From Taibaiella sp. KBW10 (GTDB lineage: Bacteria; Bacteroidota; Bacteroidia; Chitinophagales; Chitinophagaceae): DNA of 57,594 nt. Position numbers and translations under genes: made by a program. How positions within the stretch are numbered: the stretch's first letter is position 1; each line of letters begins with the position of its first letter. The notes beneath the pieces are model-generated. The model was not told the DNA's origin and searched no databases. It worked only from the letters and a program-made list of their open reading frames with translations. Positions 49,040 to 57,531 of this stretch are shown here, in pieces. The stretch spans positions 212,105-269,698 of the forward strand of contig NZ_QAJI01000004.1 in the NCBI RefSeq assembly GCF_003852495.1. Reading direction: 5' to 3'.

Positions 49040-50623
49040 ATGCATACTATTTTACCTTTTTTGCTCGCCATGATAGCCGTCATTGTGCTATTAAATATGT
49101 GGGCTGCCAAACTTAAAATTGCTTATCCGATTCTGTTGGTTGTTGGTGGGTTATTGATCAGTTTTATACCCGGATTACCTACGGTTAAGATTAATCCGGA
49201 CCTTATCTTTTTTATCTTTCTTCCGCCCTTGTTATTTGAAGCGGCCTGGTCCATCTCCTTTAAAGAGATGCGGAAATGGTGGCGGATTATCGGCAGTTTT
49301 GCCTTTCTGGTTGTCTTTTTTACCGCGCTTTCTGTCGCTTTGGTCACCAATTATTTCATTCCCGGATTCACGATTGCTCTGGGCTTCTTACTCGGTGGTA
49401 TTGTATCACCACCGGATGCCGTCAGTACGGGAGCTATCATGAAATTTGTAAAAATTCCGAAATCGACCGCCGCTATTCTGGAAGGAGAAAGCCTGCTGAA
49501 TGACGCTTCTTCACTCATTATTTTCCGGTTTGCAATGGTGGCTGTGGGCACCGGCCAGTTTGTATGGCAGGAAGCCACACTGAGTTTTTTATGGATGGTG
49601 ATCGGTGGTGCCGCAATAGGATTGTTACTGGCCTGGATTTTTGTGCAGGCACATAAACGTTTACCTACAGATGCGCCTTCCGATATAGCACTCACCCTTA
49701 TTGAGCCTTACTTTATGTATTGGATCGCAGAGCAGGTACACAGTTCCGGGGTCATGGCAGTTGTCTGTGGTGGTTTGTTTATGTCTGCCAGACGGCTGAT
49801 CTTTTTAAACAGTGCGAGCCGTATAAGAGGGTATAGTGTATGGGAGAGTTTCGTCTTTATCCTGAACGGTATCGTTTTCCTGATCATCGGCCTGGAGCTT
49901 CCTGAAATTGTGGATGGTCTGCGCTCAAAAGGTATTCCGCTGTCTACCGCTATTGGTTATGGTGTATTGGTAACTGTCATTCTCATTTTGGCAAGAATTA
50001 TCAGTTCTTATGCGGCAATGATTGCTACGCTTATATTCCGGCCGAGTGTAGCGCCCCGCGCGGGTAGTACAAGAGCGCGTTTGATGATGCCGCTCCTATT
50101 GGGCTGGACGGGTATGCGTGGTGTGGTCTCTCTGGCTGCAGCTTTGGCGATTCCGGTAACTCTGGATAGTGGTGCCGCCTTTCCCCATCGAAACCTGATC
50201 CTGTTCATCACTTTTGTGGTGATACTGCTTACCTTGTTAGTACAGGGGCTTACCCTTCCTTATTTTATAAAGCGAATCCGTTTTTTTGATGTGATATTTT
50301 CAGAAGAAGCAGAGGATGTGGCCCGGCAAAAAATGAAACAGGGATTAAAGCAACATGTATACGAGGTGCTGAAAACTAAATATGATAATGAACTGAACGG
50401 GCATGTGGGTATCGAAAGAATCCTGAAGCAATGGGAAGAACGGGCAAAAGCATCTGATGATAGCTGGATGAATGAGCAGACAAAAGGAATTTTTGTAGAA
50501 CTGCTTGAAAGTCAGAGGCAATATCTTTCAGAACTCAATAAAGATCCCTCTATCAATGAAGATATTATTCGGCAGCAATTGTACCAAATCGATCTGGAAG
50601 AAGAGCGGTTGAAGGTCATTTAA
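49040..50623 (+). CDS. CPA1-type Na+/H+ antiporter
   Basis: 527 aa. About 12 membrane helices to residue about 415, then a cytoplasmic tail of 110 residues with helical, charged sequence (for example FFDVIFSEEAEDVARQKMKQ). The cation-site helix carries ILEGESLLNDASSLIIFRFA, with Asn-Asp as in electroneutral CPA1 antiporters. SPPDAVSTGAIMKFVKIPKS is the discontinuous helix. It exports Na+ for H+, probably in pH and salt homeostasis. Confidence 0.92.
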   Translation: MHTILPFLLAMIAVIVLLNMWAAKLKIAYPILLVVGGLLISFIPGLPTVKINPDLIFFIFLPPLLFEAAWSISFKEMRKWWRIIGSFAFLVVFFTALSVALVTNYFIPGFTIALGFLLGGIVSPPDAVSTGAIMKFVKIPKSTAAILEGESLLNDASSLIIFRFAMVAVGTGQFVWQEATLSFLWMVIGGAAIGLLLAWIFVQAHKRLPTDAPSDIALTLIEPYFMYWIAEQVHSSGVMAVVCGGLFMSARRLIFLNSASRIRGYSVWESFVFILNGIVFLIIGLELPEIVDGLRSKGIPLSTAIGYGVLVTVILILARIISSYAAMIATLIFRPSVAPRAGSTRARLMMPLLLGWTGMRGVVSLAAALAIPVTLDSGAAFPHRNLILFITFVVILLTLLVQGLTLPYFIKRIRFFDVIFSEEAEDVARQKMKQGLKQHVYEVLKTKYDNELNGHVGIERILKQWEERAKASDDSWMNEQTKGIFVELLESQRQYLSELNKDPSINEDIIRQQLYQIDLEEERLKVI

Positions 50624-50684
50624 TACTGATTCAGTATCGGCTTTTAAGAAACAGAGACATACTTTATTATTTGGGTTTGTACTT

Positions 50685-50720
50685 ACAGCGATTGCTACCT
50701 TTTGCCTTGATGCAAAAGGA
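50685..50720. repeat. Dispersed repeat R2, copy B (inverted)
   Basis: CCTTTTGC (50698-50705) with GCAAAAGG (50712-50719) forms an 8-bp stem; preceded by AGCGATTGCT, the complement of the GCAATCGCT flank at 31132. The match to copy A spans about 33 nt. Confidence 0.55.
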
Positions 50721-50814
50721 TGAACAAAATGGTTGACTATATTCGGGGTTTCATTATAATACCGTTTAAGTAGGTGAATATCGTAATTACTCCCCGTTCC
50801 TTATAGGATTTCAT

Positions 50815-50860
50815 AATCCCCTTAAACTCTTTGTATACACGTTCTTAGTTTAAGGGGATT
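50815..50860 (+). terminator. Hairpin upstream of the porin gene
   Basis: 14-bp perfect stem (50815-50828 with 50847-50860) with an 18-nt loop, followed by a long T-rich stretch (50861-50877). Probably the terminator of the antiporter transcript although 190 nt beyond its stop. The remaining stretch to 50983 is AT-rich with no other feature. Confidence 0.7.
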
Positions 50861-50983
50861 CATTTTTATTTTTTTTTGAAAATGACAGTTAATAATAAGA
50901 TAACATAGGAATAAGACAAAGGATAAGTAAGACGACTACTTTTGCAAAAAATTAATAAACAGTTATCATATCATTATCTTTTT

Positions 50984-52330
50984 ATGAAGAAATTTTTTCT
51001 TTTGAGTACGGTGTTATTACTGAGCTATGTTACAACAATGGCGCAGGATACCAAGCTGGATGTTTTCCCTAAACGCAATATGGGTAATGATTTATTGACC
51101 GATATGATAGATACCTCAACCGCAATGGGTAAGAAGATGTTGTCTATCGCCACGAAGTTTGGGAATATCAGCTTTTCGGGTTATTTACAACCTCAGTTTC
51201 AATATATACAGACTAAAGGATCGGCTTCCTACAACGGCGGCGATTATGCGCCAAACTCTGATAATCGTTTTCGTTTACGCAGGGGCCGTATGCGTATGGA
51301 TTACACAGGCTATACCGCTAAAGGGAAACCTTCTACTTATTTCGTATTACAATTTGATGGTACGGAAAGAGGGGTGAATGTGCGTGATTTCTGGGGCCGT
51401 TATTATGAAAATAAATTTGAGCTTTTTCACTTTTCTACCGGTATCATGGCACGTCCTTTTGGATTTGAGTTATTATATTCTTCGGTAAACAGGGAAGCAC
51501 CAGAGCGGGGCAGGATGTCTCAGATCCTGATGAATACAGAGCGTGACCTTGGGGTGATGTTCAGTTTTGCCCCCCGTAAAAAAGAGTCTAAAATAAAATG
51601 GATCGGTTTTGATATCGGGATATACAACGGGCAAGGCTTAACGGGCACACAGGAATTTGATAGTCATAAAGATGTGGTGTCTAAATTATCTTTTAAAAAA
51701 ATACATATTCCCAATACACCGGTACAGTTTTCAGCTGGGCTTAGCTATTTTAACGGAGGTCTTGTGAGCCAGGGAAATACCTATTATCGTTATGCTAATA
51801 ATATGATGTACAAAGATAGTGCTGAAGCCAATATCGGGAAGGTAATGGCGCGTAAGTATTATGGAATGGATGCACAGTTTCAGATTCCCAATAAAAAAGG
51901 AATTACGGAGTTCAGAGCGGAATATATTATGGGGCAACAAACGGGCACTCTCAGCACCACGATCACTCCGGGCACTTATCCCACCACAACGACAGGTAGT
52001 GTAATGCCACTTGCCGTAAGGAGTTTTAACGGGGCCTATTTTTATTACTTGCAACATTTAGGCTCTGCCCAACATCAGCTTGTGCTGAAATATGATTGGT
52101 ACGATCCAAATACGAAGGTTTCAGGCAATGCGATTTCGGCGACCAACAATTTCACGGCAGCAGATGTCAAATACAATACCTTTGGCGGCGGATATGTCTA
52201 CTATGTCAATCCTAATTTGAAGCTTACTTTGTGGTATGAGCATCCGGTAAATGAAAAATCGGCAATCAAAGGAATTGATAAGGATTTGAAAGACGATAAT
52301 TTTACTTGTAGGGCACAATTCAGTTTTTAA
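50984..52330 (+). CDS. OprO/OprP-type phosphate-selective porin
   Basis: 448 aa from ATG 50984, which opens a signal peptide (MKKFFLLSTVLLLSYVTTMA); the in-frame TTG at 50942 would add 14 residues. The OprP/OprO barrel is recognised by FSGYLQPQFQYIQTKGSASY, RFRLRRGRMRMDYTGY and the strong strand LFHFSTGIMARPFGFELLYS, with Arg-rich constriction motifs. It ends in FTCRAQFSF, with the aromatic last residue typical of outer-membrane barrels. It probably transports anions such as phosphate; no Pst or Pho genes are nearby. Confidence 0.9.
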   Translation: MKKFFLLSTVLLLSYVTTMAQDTKLDVFPKRNMGNDLLTDMIDTSTAMGKKMLSIATKFGNISFSGYLQPQFQYIQTKGSASYNGGDYAPNSDNRFRLRRGRMRMDYTGYTAKGKPSTYFVLQFDGTERGVNVRDFWGRYYENKFELFHFSTGIMARPFGFELLYSSVNREAPERGRMSQILMNTERDLGVMFSFAPRKKESKIKWIGFDIGIYNGQGLTGTQEFDSHKDVVSKLSFKKIHIPNTPVQFSAGLSYFNGGLVSQGNTYYRYANNMMYKDSAEANIGKVMARKYYGMDAQFQIPNKKGITEFRAEYIMGQQTGTLSTTITPGTYPTTTTGSVMPLAVRSFNGAYFYYLQHLGSAQHQLVLKYDWYDPNTKVSGNAISATNNFTAADVKYNTFGGGYVYYVNPNLKLTLWYEHPVNEKSAIKGIDKDLKDDNFTCRAQFSF

Positions 52331-52342
52331 GCAACAAATATT

Positions 52343-52388
52343 TATATAAGAAAACGCGGAGCAATTTTGCTCCGCGTTTTCTTATATA
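52343..52388. terminator. Bidirectional terminator between porin and DUF58 genes
   Basis: 21-bp perfect inverted repeat (52343-52363 with 52368-52388), 4-nt loop, AT-rich outer arms. It lies between the convergent porin (stop 52330) and DUF58 (stop 52401) genes. Confidence 0.92.
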
Positions 52389-52400
52389 CACAAGGATATA

Positions 52401-53765
52401 CTAGTACCCATATTGTTTTAGTAGTTGTTTCAGTGCCGCCTCATTTTTTTGAATCAGGTACCTTTGTGGAGCGATACGCCAGGAAGCACCGATACTTGTA
52501 GCCTGTTGTGTTGCCGTATCCTGAAAAAATATTTTCCGTATCCAGAAACGTTTACTGCCCTCAAAACAATCAGAGAGCGTAACGAAGTGGACATATTGGT
52601 CAGATTGAATCTGATCTAATAATTGCTGTACCGTACTTAAGCTACTTAGGGAATGGATACAAAAAACACTTCCCCTTTTGGTATCGAAGTAAGGAATGAT
52701 ATCGGTGTGGCTTTGCCATACAGAATGGGCAATCTGACGCTGTACCTGTTCGTCGGCCAGCTCTGTGCTACTGAGCGATATTTTTTGTTCCGGAATATAT
52801 TGCACCAGCAGTTCATCGGGCTTGTTCAGTTGCCGGTACAAACTCCAAACCGCATTTTTATAATAATTCAGGAGCTCATCAGCAAGAGGGCTATCTGCGG
52901 TAAGCGTGCCTATACTCTGGTAAAAACTGGCATACATCAGTATTTCAGAGGCATAAGGATTTCTTGTTTCGGGATTACGCACCACCAATTCCCTGCTTTT
53001 GCCATAGATTTTCCATACAATTCTGCGCACATCATCTCCGTACTCAAACTGCTTATAGTTCAGGTATTCGCCCTCTACCTTGCGCATCTGCTCGATACGG
53101 ACATCCATATCCATACTGGCCTGGGGCTGTACGGTTGCAGAATGATCCTGGGTGGCTGTGGGTGGATTGTAAAAACTACCGATGGCCGCTTGTTTAAGTG
53201 GCAGGCGTATGAGCCGGAACATATCTTCAAAGTAAATATAGGCACCCTGTACCTGATATTCCTTAATATCCTTGAAATACAGGGCATTGGTGCCATAAAT
53301 ATGTGCAGCTATGAGGCTGTTTTTGCGCCATTTTGTAGAAGAGAGTAAAAAAGGAGCACTGAGTGTTTTGTTAGCTAGTAACATTCTTCCCGAAATAAAA
53401 CCCAGGAAAGGACGCCAGGCATGGTGCAGGGTAGGGCGGATCACCAGTTCCTGGTTGTCGATGCCCGTCATAGACAGGTTCAGGTCAAAAGATGCTTTTT
53501 TGTGTTTTGCCTGTATGCGATAACGTAAGTACGCTACAAGCGTACTGAGTAAGGAAAACAGGAGGAGTACACCAATGGCAATACCGGCTATTTTGGCCAA
53601 AATAGATACAATAGGTTGGTAACTTGAAGTAGCCACTTCAGCTTTGGCCAGGGAAGGACGTACCCAATAGTAGACCAAACCCATCAGCAGGCCCATCAGT
53701 ATAAAATTGAACCGGATAGGCATATTGATAAGAAAGTATCTGATCTTGTTCCACTGTAGCTTCAT
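52401..53765 (-). CDS. DUF58 domain membrane protein
   Basis: 454 aa. Two N-terminal helices (about 17-35 and 52-75). The soluble part includes the DUF58 signature FEYGDDVRRIVWKIYGKSRE followed by LVVRNPETRNPYASEILMYA. The region after it is VWA-like. DUF58 proteins go with MoxR AAA+ ATPases and Bat/VWA proteins in stress or metal-insertion systems, but no moxR is adjacent; the BatA-like protein at 9731 is the only related gene in the window. Convergent with the porin gene. Confidence 0.85.
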   Translation of the reverse strand: MKLQWNKIRYFLINMPIRFNFILMGLLMGLVYYWVRPSLAKAEVATSSYQPIVSILAKIAGIAIGVLLLFSLLSTLVAYLRYRIQAKHKKASFDLNLSMTGIDNQELVIRPTLHHAWRPFLGFISGRMLLANKTLSAPFLLSSTKWRKNSLIAAHIYGTNALYFKDIKEYQVQGAYIYFEDMFRLIRLPLKQAAIGSFYNPPTATQDHSATVQPQASMDMDVRIEQMRKVEGEYLNYKQFEYGDDVRRIVWKIYGKSRELVVRNPETRNPYASEILMYASFYQSIGTLTADSPLADELLNYYKNAVWSLYRQLNKPDELLVQYIPEQKISLSSTELADEQVQRQIAHSVWQSHTDIIPYFDTKRGSVFCIHSLSSLSTVQQLLDQIQSDQYVHFVTLSDCFEGSKRFWIRKIFFQDTATQQATSIGASWRIAPQRYLIQKNEAALKQLLKQYGY

Positions 53766-53795
53766 GTGCGAAAGGCTCCTTTGTCGTAAAATAGG

Positions 53796-54341
53796 TTACT
53801 GGTTAAACTTACGAATTAATTCCCAGATGATAATGCCCACCGATACCGAGATATTGAGGGAGTGCTTGGCGCCGAACTGAGGAATTTCTACTACCTGATC
53901 ACAATAAGCCAAAGCAGTATCACTCACACCTTCGACTTCATTACCAAAGACCACAGCGATTTTATCGGTTGTTTTATAGTCGATTTTTTCTAAAGAAATG
54001 CTGTTGTGTACTTGTTCGGCGGCAATAATGGTATAGCCTTGCGCTTTCAATTGCAGCAGCGTGTCATTAACGGCAGCGCTATAGTGCCATTGTACCGTTT
54101 CTGTCGCGCCCAGGGCTGTTTTGTGTATTTCCCGGTGCGGCGGGCAGGGACTAAAGCCGCATAAAATGATTTCAGCCAATCCGAAACTGTCTGCCGTGCG
54201 GAATACCGAGCCTACATTATGCATGCTGCGCACATTATCCAGCACGATGGTAATCGGAAAAGTATATTTTGCTTTGGCATCATCGATACTCAGCCGCTGC
54301 AGTTCATTCATCTCTTTTTTGCGAAACTCATTTGCACTCAT
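53796..54341 (-). CDS. TrmH/SpoU family RNA 2'-O-methyltransferase
   Basis: 181 aa from the ATG at 54341; a start at 54356 adds five residues. The SPOUT fold is clear: VLDNVRSMHNVGSVFRTADS (motif 1, with the Arg and Asn), FGNEVEGVSDTALAYCDQVV (motif 2), and IPQFGAKHSLNISVSVGIII (motif 3, the knot). It methylates ribose in tRNA or rRNA with S-adenosylmethionine. The exact target cannot be named. It starts 29 nt before the DUF58 gene on the same strand and is likely co-transcribed with it. Confidence 0.93.
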   Translation of the reverse strand: MSANEFRKKEMNELQRLSIDDAKAKYTFPITIVLDNVRSMHNVGSVFRTADSFGLAEIILCGFSPCPPHREIHKTALGATETVQWHYSAAVNDTLLQLKAQGYTIIAAEQVHNSISLEKIDYKTTDKIAVVFGNEVEGVSDTALAYCDQVVEIPQFGAKHSLNISVSVGIIIWELIRKFNQ

Positions 54342-54386
54342 GCTGCAAAGTAACAAAATGTTGGGGGCTTAATATCATAATTTTTG

Positions 54387-54394
54387 TACCTTTG
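54387..54394 (+). promoter_or_regulatory. clpS -7 box
   Basis: TACCTTTG matches TAnnTTTG, 35 nt before the ATG at 54430. A TTG lies 23 nt upstream (54361-54363). Confidence 0.5.
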
Positions 54395-54429
54395 TATCGC
54401 TATTTTTAATAATATTTGATTAGTATATA

Positions 54430-54747
54430 ATGTATAAAGATCACATGACAGCTACGTATCGCAATACCTCTGCACATACACAGACCGATATTGAAACGGA
54501 CGTTTTAGTAGAGGAGTCTGTAGATGCCCTGCACCATATTGTGGTATGGAATGATGAGGTAAATACTTTTGATTGGGTGATTGAATCACTGATCGATATT
54601 TGTAACCACACACCGGAAAGTGCGGAACAATGTGCTATGATCGTGCATTACAGCGGTAAATATGCGGTGAAGAAAGGAAATTTCGATACATTGAAACCCA
54701 TGTGCGAGGGTTTACTCGACAGGGGTATTATGGCAACAATTGATTAG
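54430..54747 (+). CDS. clpS: ATP-dependent Clp protease adaptor ClpS
   Basis: 105 aa. The N-terminal tail (about 1-32) is flexible and acidic. The core reads HHIVVWNDEVNTFDWVIESL, with the Asn-Asp-Glu degron pocket, then HTPESAEQCAMIVHYSGKYA and a helical end. It delivers N-degron substrates to ClpAP/ClpCP. An ATG at 54445 is a second possible start. No clpA is next to it, as is usual in this phylum. Confidence 0.93.
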   Translation: MYKDHMTATYRNTSAHTQTDIETDVLVEESVDALHHIVVWNDEVNTFDWVIESLIDICNHTPESAEQCAMIVHYSGKYAVKKGNFDTLKPMCEGLLDRGIMATID

Positions 54748-54810
54748 TTACCGGTAAGGGTACCAAAACGGCTGTCTTTGATTTTAGTGTTAAACTGTAG
54801 ACCTAAGAAT

Positions 54811-55569
54811 ATGAAAAAAATTGCCGCAATTATTTTACTAATGCTTTTAGGTAATCGTTTTAATGCAAAGGCACAGAATTTATATTTCGGTGTAAATGGA
54901 GGATACCTGAAAAACAGTAAGATTATACAATCTTTTAGCGTCACACCACAATATGCACAGGATGTAACAAGTAAAACACTGTTAAATAACTATACATGTG
55001 GCCTGAATCTTGGATACAGATTTTCTGATCATTGGCATATTGAAACGCAAGTACAGTTTACAAATGAAGGATACAAAGAAAGACTAGACCTTTTACAGGA
55101 TTTTCACAGTGGAGCTATCGCAGGGTCGAAGCTTGCTGAACTGGATTGGTATCACAATTGGTATTATGTAAGAGTTCCGCTTTTGGCTTACTACAATTTC
55201 TTTCCTTCTAAATCCAGCATTGGAATTGGATTATTCGCCGGGCCTAATTTGGGTTTTTTAACCAACCAAATTTCAAAATATGTTGGTATAAATGAGCTGG
55301 GTGTTGAGATGGCAAATACTTTAGACCTGGAAGATAAACCATTAAAAAAGGTAGATATCGGATTTCAATTTGGCATAAGAGTACAATCAAAACTTAATAA
55401 AACCATAAGCGTTTTTATGGATGGTTCAATGTATCAAGGATTTAATAACATCTTAATTGTGCCTCCCTTTTCTTATCAAGATGAAAATATTGTAAACAGG
55501 CATTTTACGGCAAACATAGGTTTACAAATCAATTTACCGGCTACCCGAACTCTTTTGGGCATCAAGTAA
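54811..55569 (+). CDS. Outer-membrane beta-barrel protein (PorT/OmpA-like fold)
   Basis: 252 aa from ATG 54811, starting a signal peptide (MKKIAAIILLMLLGNRFNAKA). The mature part has the porin-family plan: LYFGVNGGYLKNSKII, GYRFSDHWHIETQVQFTNEG, WYYVRVPLLAYYNFFPSKSS, GIGLFAGPNLGFL. This is the PorT-like outer-membrane barrel group common in Bacteroidota. Specific function is unknown. It lies 63 nt after clpS and may be a separate unit. Confidence 0.83.
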   Translation: MKKIAAIILLMLLGNRFNAKAQNLYFGVNGGYLKNSKIIQSFSVTPQYAQDVTSKTLLNNYTCGLNLGYRFSDHWHIETQVQFTNEGYKERLDLLQDFHSGAIAGSKLAELDWYHNWYYVRVPLLAYYNFFPSKSSIGIGLFAGPNLGFLTNQISKYVGINELGVEMANTLDLEDKPLKKVDIGFQFGIRVQSKLNKTISVFMDGSMYQGFNNILIVPPFSYQDENIVNRHFTANIGLQINLPATRTLLGIK

Positions 55570-55857
55570 TCCATAATCGACAAATTCGGAAATACAACTT
55601 CAAGCCACATCAGCTTCTTTTATAAAAAGGAACAACCCCGTACCTTTAAGCTTCATGTTTTGGGTCACCAAAACGGATTTTATCCACTAGATTTTCTTAT
55701 TTAAATAATAATTCACTTCGGCTTAGGTAAATGTTTTCATCCATAAGGCTTAAAAACTACAGGTTATACCCGATAAGTGCCCCAGCTGTAAGTAGAAGAC
55801 CACAGTTGACCTGATACCTAGGAAAAAGATCATTCTCCGGAAGGGTTAATGAATTGC

Positions 55858-56307
55858 TTAGATGGCTGCAATGCTGTATTGCATCGAGGTGACGCTGAGG
55901 TTACTGGCGGCCTTTGCGAGTAGCACCTTTGTTTCTGCGTTATACACCCGCACATCTACATGCATGATTTTCTTACCCATACGGATTACCTCTGCTTCGG
56001 CACTCAGGCGCGCGCCACCCTTAATCGCATATAAAAAATCCACATTAAGGTTGATGCTGGTATAATGATTGGGGGCATCCATAGACAATACGCCAAATCC
56101 GATTACTTCATCAATGACGAGGCTCATCATCCCTCCGTGTATATTCCCATAAGGATTGCACATTTCCGGACGTACCAACATCGATACAATCGCTTTTCCC
56201 TGTTCAATATGATCAAGCCTTAACTGCAACCAGCTACCGGCAGGAGAAGGGGTATTGTTTAATTCCTGGCCTATAAGTGTTTGAAGTATTGCTAATCTTG
56301 ATTCCAT
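55858..56307 (-). CDS. PaaI-type thioesterase (hotdog fold)
   Basis: 149 aa. Hotdog domain with MCNPYGNIHGGMMSLVIDEV, the HGG motif of PaaI/YbdB-like acyl-CoA thioesterases, and the strand GARLSAEAEVIRMGKKIMHV. Acyl-CoA or aromatic-CoA hydrolysis is expected. It is divergent from oxyR; a minus-strand TACTTTTG at 56335-56328 is the likely -7 box. Confidence 0.88.
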   Translation of the reverse strand: MESRLAILQTLIGQELNNTPSPAGSWLQLRLDHIEQGKAIVSMLVRPEMCNPYGNIHGGMMSLVIDEVIGFGVLSMDAPNHYTSINLNVDFLYAIKGGARLSAEAEVIRMGKKIMHVDVRVYNAETKVLLAKAASNLSVTSMQYSIAAI

Positions 56308-56327
56308 GTCATTTTTTTAAGTAGGCA

Positions 56328-56335
56328 CAAAAGTA
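56328..56335 (-). promoter_or_regulatory. -7 box of the PaaI-type thioesterase gene
   Basis: On the minus strand it reads TACTTTTG (TAnnTTTG). It lies 20 nt before the ATG at 56307. No TTG at 20 nt is found upstream. Confidence 0.5.
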
Positions 56336-56370
56336 ACAGAATTTTGTAGATCTAATCATGCAAATTGTGT

Positions 56371-56378
56371 TAAGTTTG
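56371..56378 (+). promoter_or_regulatory. -7 box of oxyR
   Basis: TAAGTTTG matches TAnnTTTG and ends 21 nt before the ATG at 56400. It lies downstream of the alternative start at 56358, which supports 56400. Confidence 0.5.
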
Positions 56379-56399
56379 TATACAGAGAATTTGATCCTT

Positions 56400-57356
56400 A
56401 TGACTTTAACGCAATTAGAATATGTAGTGGCTGTCGCAACTTATAAAAGTTTTGTCGCAGCTGCAGAGAAATGTTTTGTAACACAGCCTACGCTGAGTAT
56501 GCAGATCCATAAATTAGAAGAAGAATTTGGCGTAAAAATCTTTGACCGGAACAAACATCCCATCACCGCTACGGAAATTGGCGCACAGATTGTAGCCCAG
56601 GCTAAAAATATCCTGTCGGAATCGGCTAAGATTAATCAGCTGATACAACAAAGTCAAAGTGAGGTAAACGGCGTATTTAAATTGGCCGTTATCCCCACCA
56701 TTTCTCCCTATGTCCTGCCTAAGTTTTTAGCGGCCTATGCGGCTAAGCATCCTAAGATAAAACTGGTAGTTACTGAAATGCAGACAGATGAGATTGTACA
56801 TGCACTGCAAAATAATGAGATTGATGCCGGTCTGTTAAGTACACCTTTGGAAAATAATAACGTAAAAGAATATCCTTTGTTTTTTGAACCTTTAGTGGGT
56901 TATTTTTCAGAGCAAAGCGAGGCATTAGTTAAAAGAGTTGTTAGTCCTAAAGATATAGACCTCAATAATATATGGTTGTTGAATGAAGGGAATTGCTTAC
57001 GCAATCAAGTGTTGAACCTGTGTTCTGATAATATCATGCGCCTGCAGGAAGAGCGGCCTTACAGTTTTGAATCGGGTAGTGTAGATATGTTGCGTAAGAT
57101 GGTTGATATGAATGGCGGCGTAGCAGTATTGCCGGAATTGGCTACGTTTGATTTTAATGAAGAAGCACAAGACCGCATTCGTTATTTTGAAAACCCGGAG
57201 CCGGTAAGAGAAATTTCTTTAGTAACCAATAACCATTTTGTAAAACTGGCCGTCTTGCAAACCATCATAGATGAGCTTCTGGAAATGGTTCCCGAAAAAA
57301 TGAAAGTGCAGAAATCGGACCGTAAAGTATTAAGAATACAAACCGCAAAACTATAA
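56400..57356 (+). CDS. oxyR: Hydrogen-peroxide sensor OxyR (LysR family)
   Basis: 318 aa from ATG 56400. N-terminal LysR helix-turn-helix: LTQLEYVVAVATYKSFVAAA and VTQPTLSMQIHKLEEEFGVK. The redox site is exact: Cys199 and Cys208 in LNEGNCLRNQVLNLC, the same numbers and spacing as in E. coli OxyR. A disulfide between them on peroxide should switch it on, inducing catalase and peroxidase genes; none of these is in the window. The C-terminal regulatory domain is complete. Divergent from a PaaI thioesterase gene. Confidence 0.95.
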   Translation: MTLTQLEYVVAVATYKSFVAAAEKCFVTQPTLSMQIHKLEEEFGVKIFDRNKHPITATEIGAQIVAQAKNILSESAKINQLIQQSQSEVNGVFKLAVIPTISPYVLPKFLAAYAAKHPKIKLVVTEMQTDEIVHALQNNEIDAGLLSTPLENNNVKEYPLFFEPLVGYFSEQSEALVKRVVSPKDIDLNNIWLLNEGNCLRNQVLNLCSDNIMRLQEERPYSFESGSVDMLRKMVDMNGGVAVLPELATFDFNEEAQDRIRYFENPEPVREISLVTNNHFVKLAVLQTIIDELLEMVPEKMKVQKSDRKVLRIQTAKL

Positions 57357-57483
57357 GCAACAAGGTGTGGTTTTGATTGGCGACAAGGGATTAATTACAC
57401 GCGACAAATATGCTCACATTTCTTACCTCACCTCACCATCATTTCGAAAGGAATAAAAGGAGCCCTCTCTATCCGCATGCTAT

Positions 57484-57531
57484 TTGTCATTCCGACTTTA
57501 GGAGGAATGTTTAAATATTCCCATTGAGATG
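57484..57531. repeat. Dispersed intergenic repeat R1, partial copy D
   Basis: Starts TGTCATTCCGAC and continues GGAGGAATGT; the second half (after 57510) is divergent. It lies after oxyR near the window end. The remaining 57357-57594 stretch shows no ORF or hairpin of note. Confidence 0.45.

Noticed and set aside
52653-53348. 231-codon open frame opposite the DUF58 gene
   Set aside because: No domain, low-complexity composition and fully covered by a recognisable gene on the other strand.
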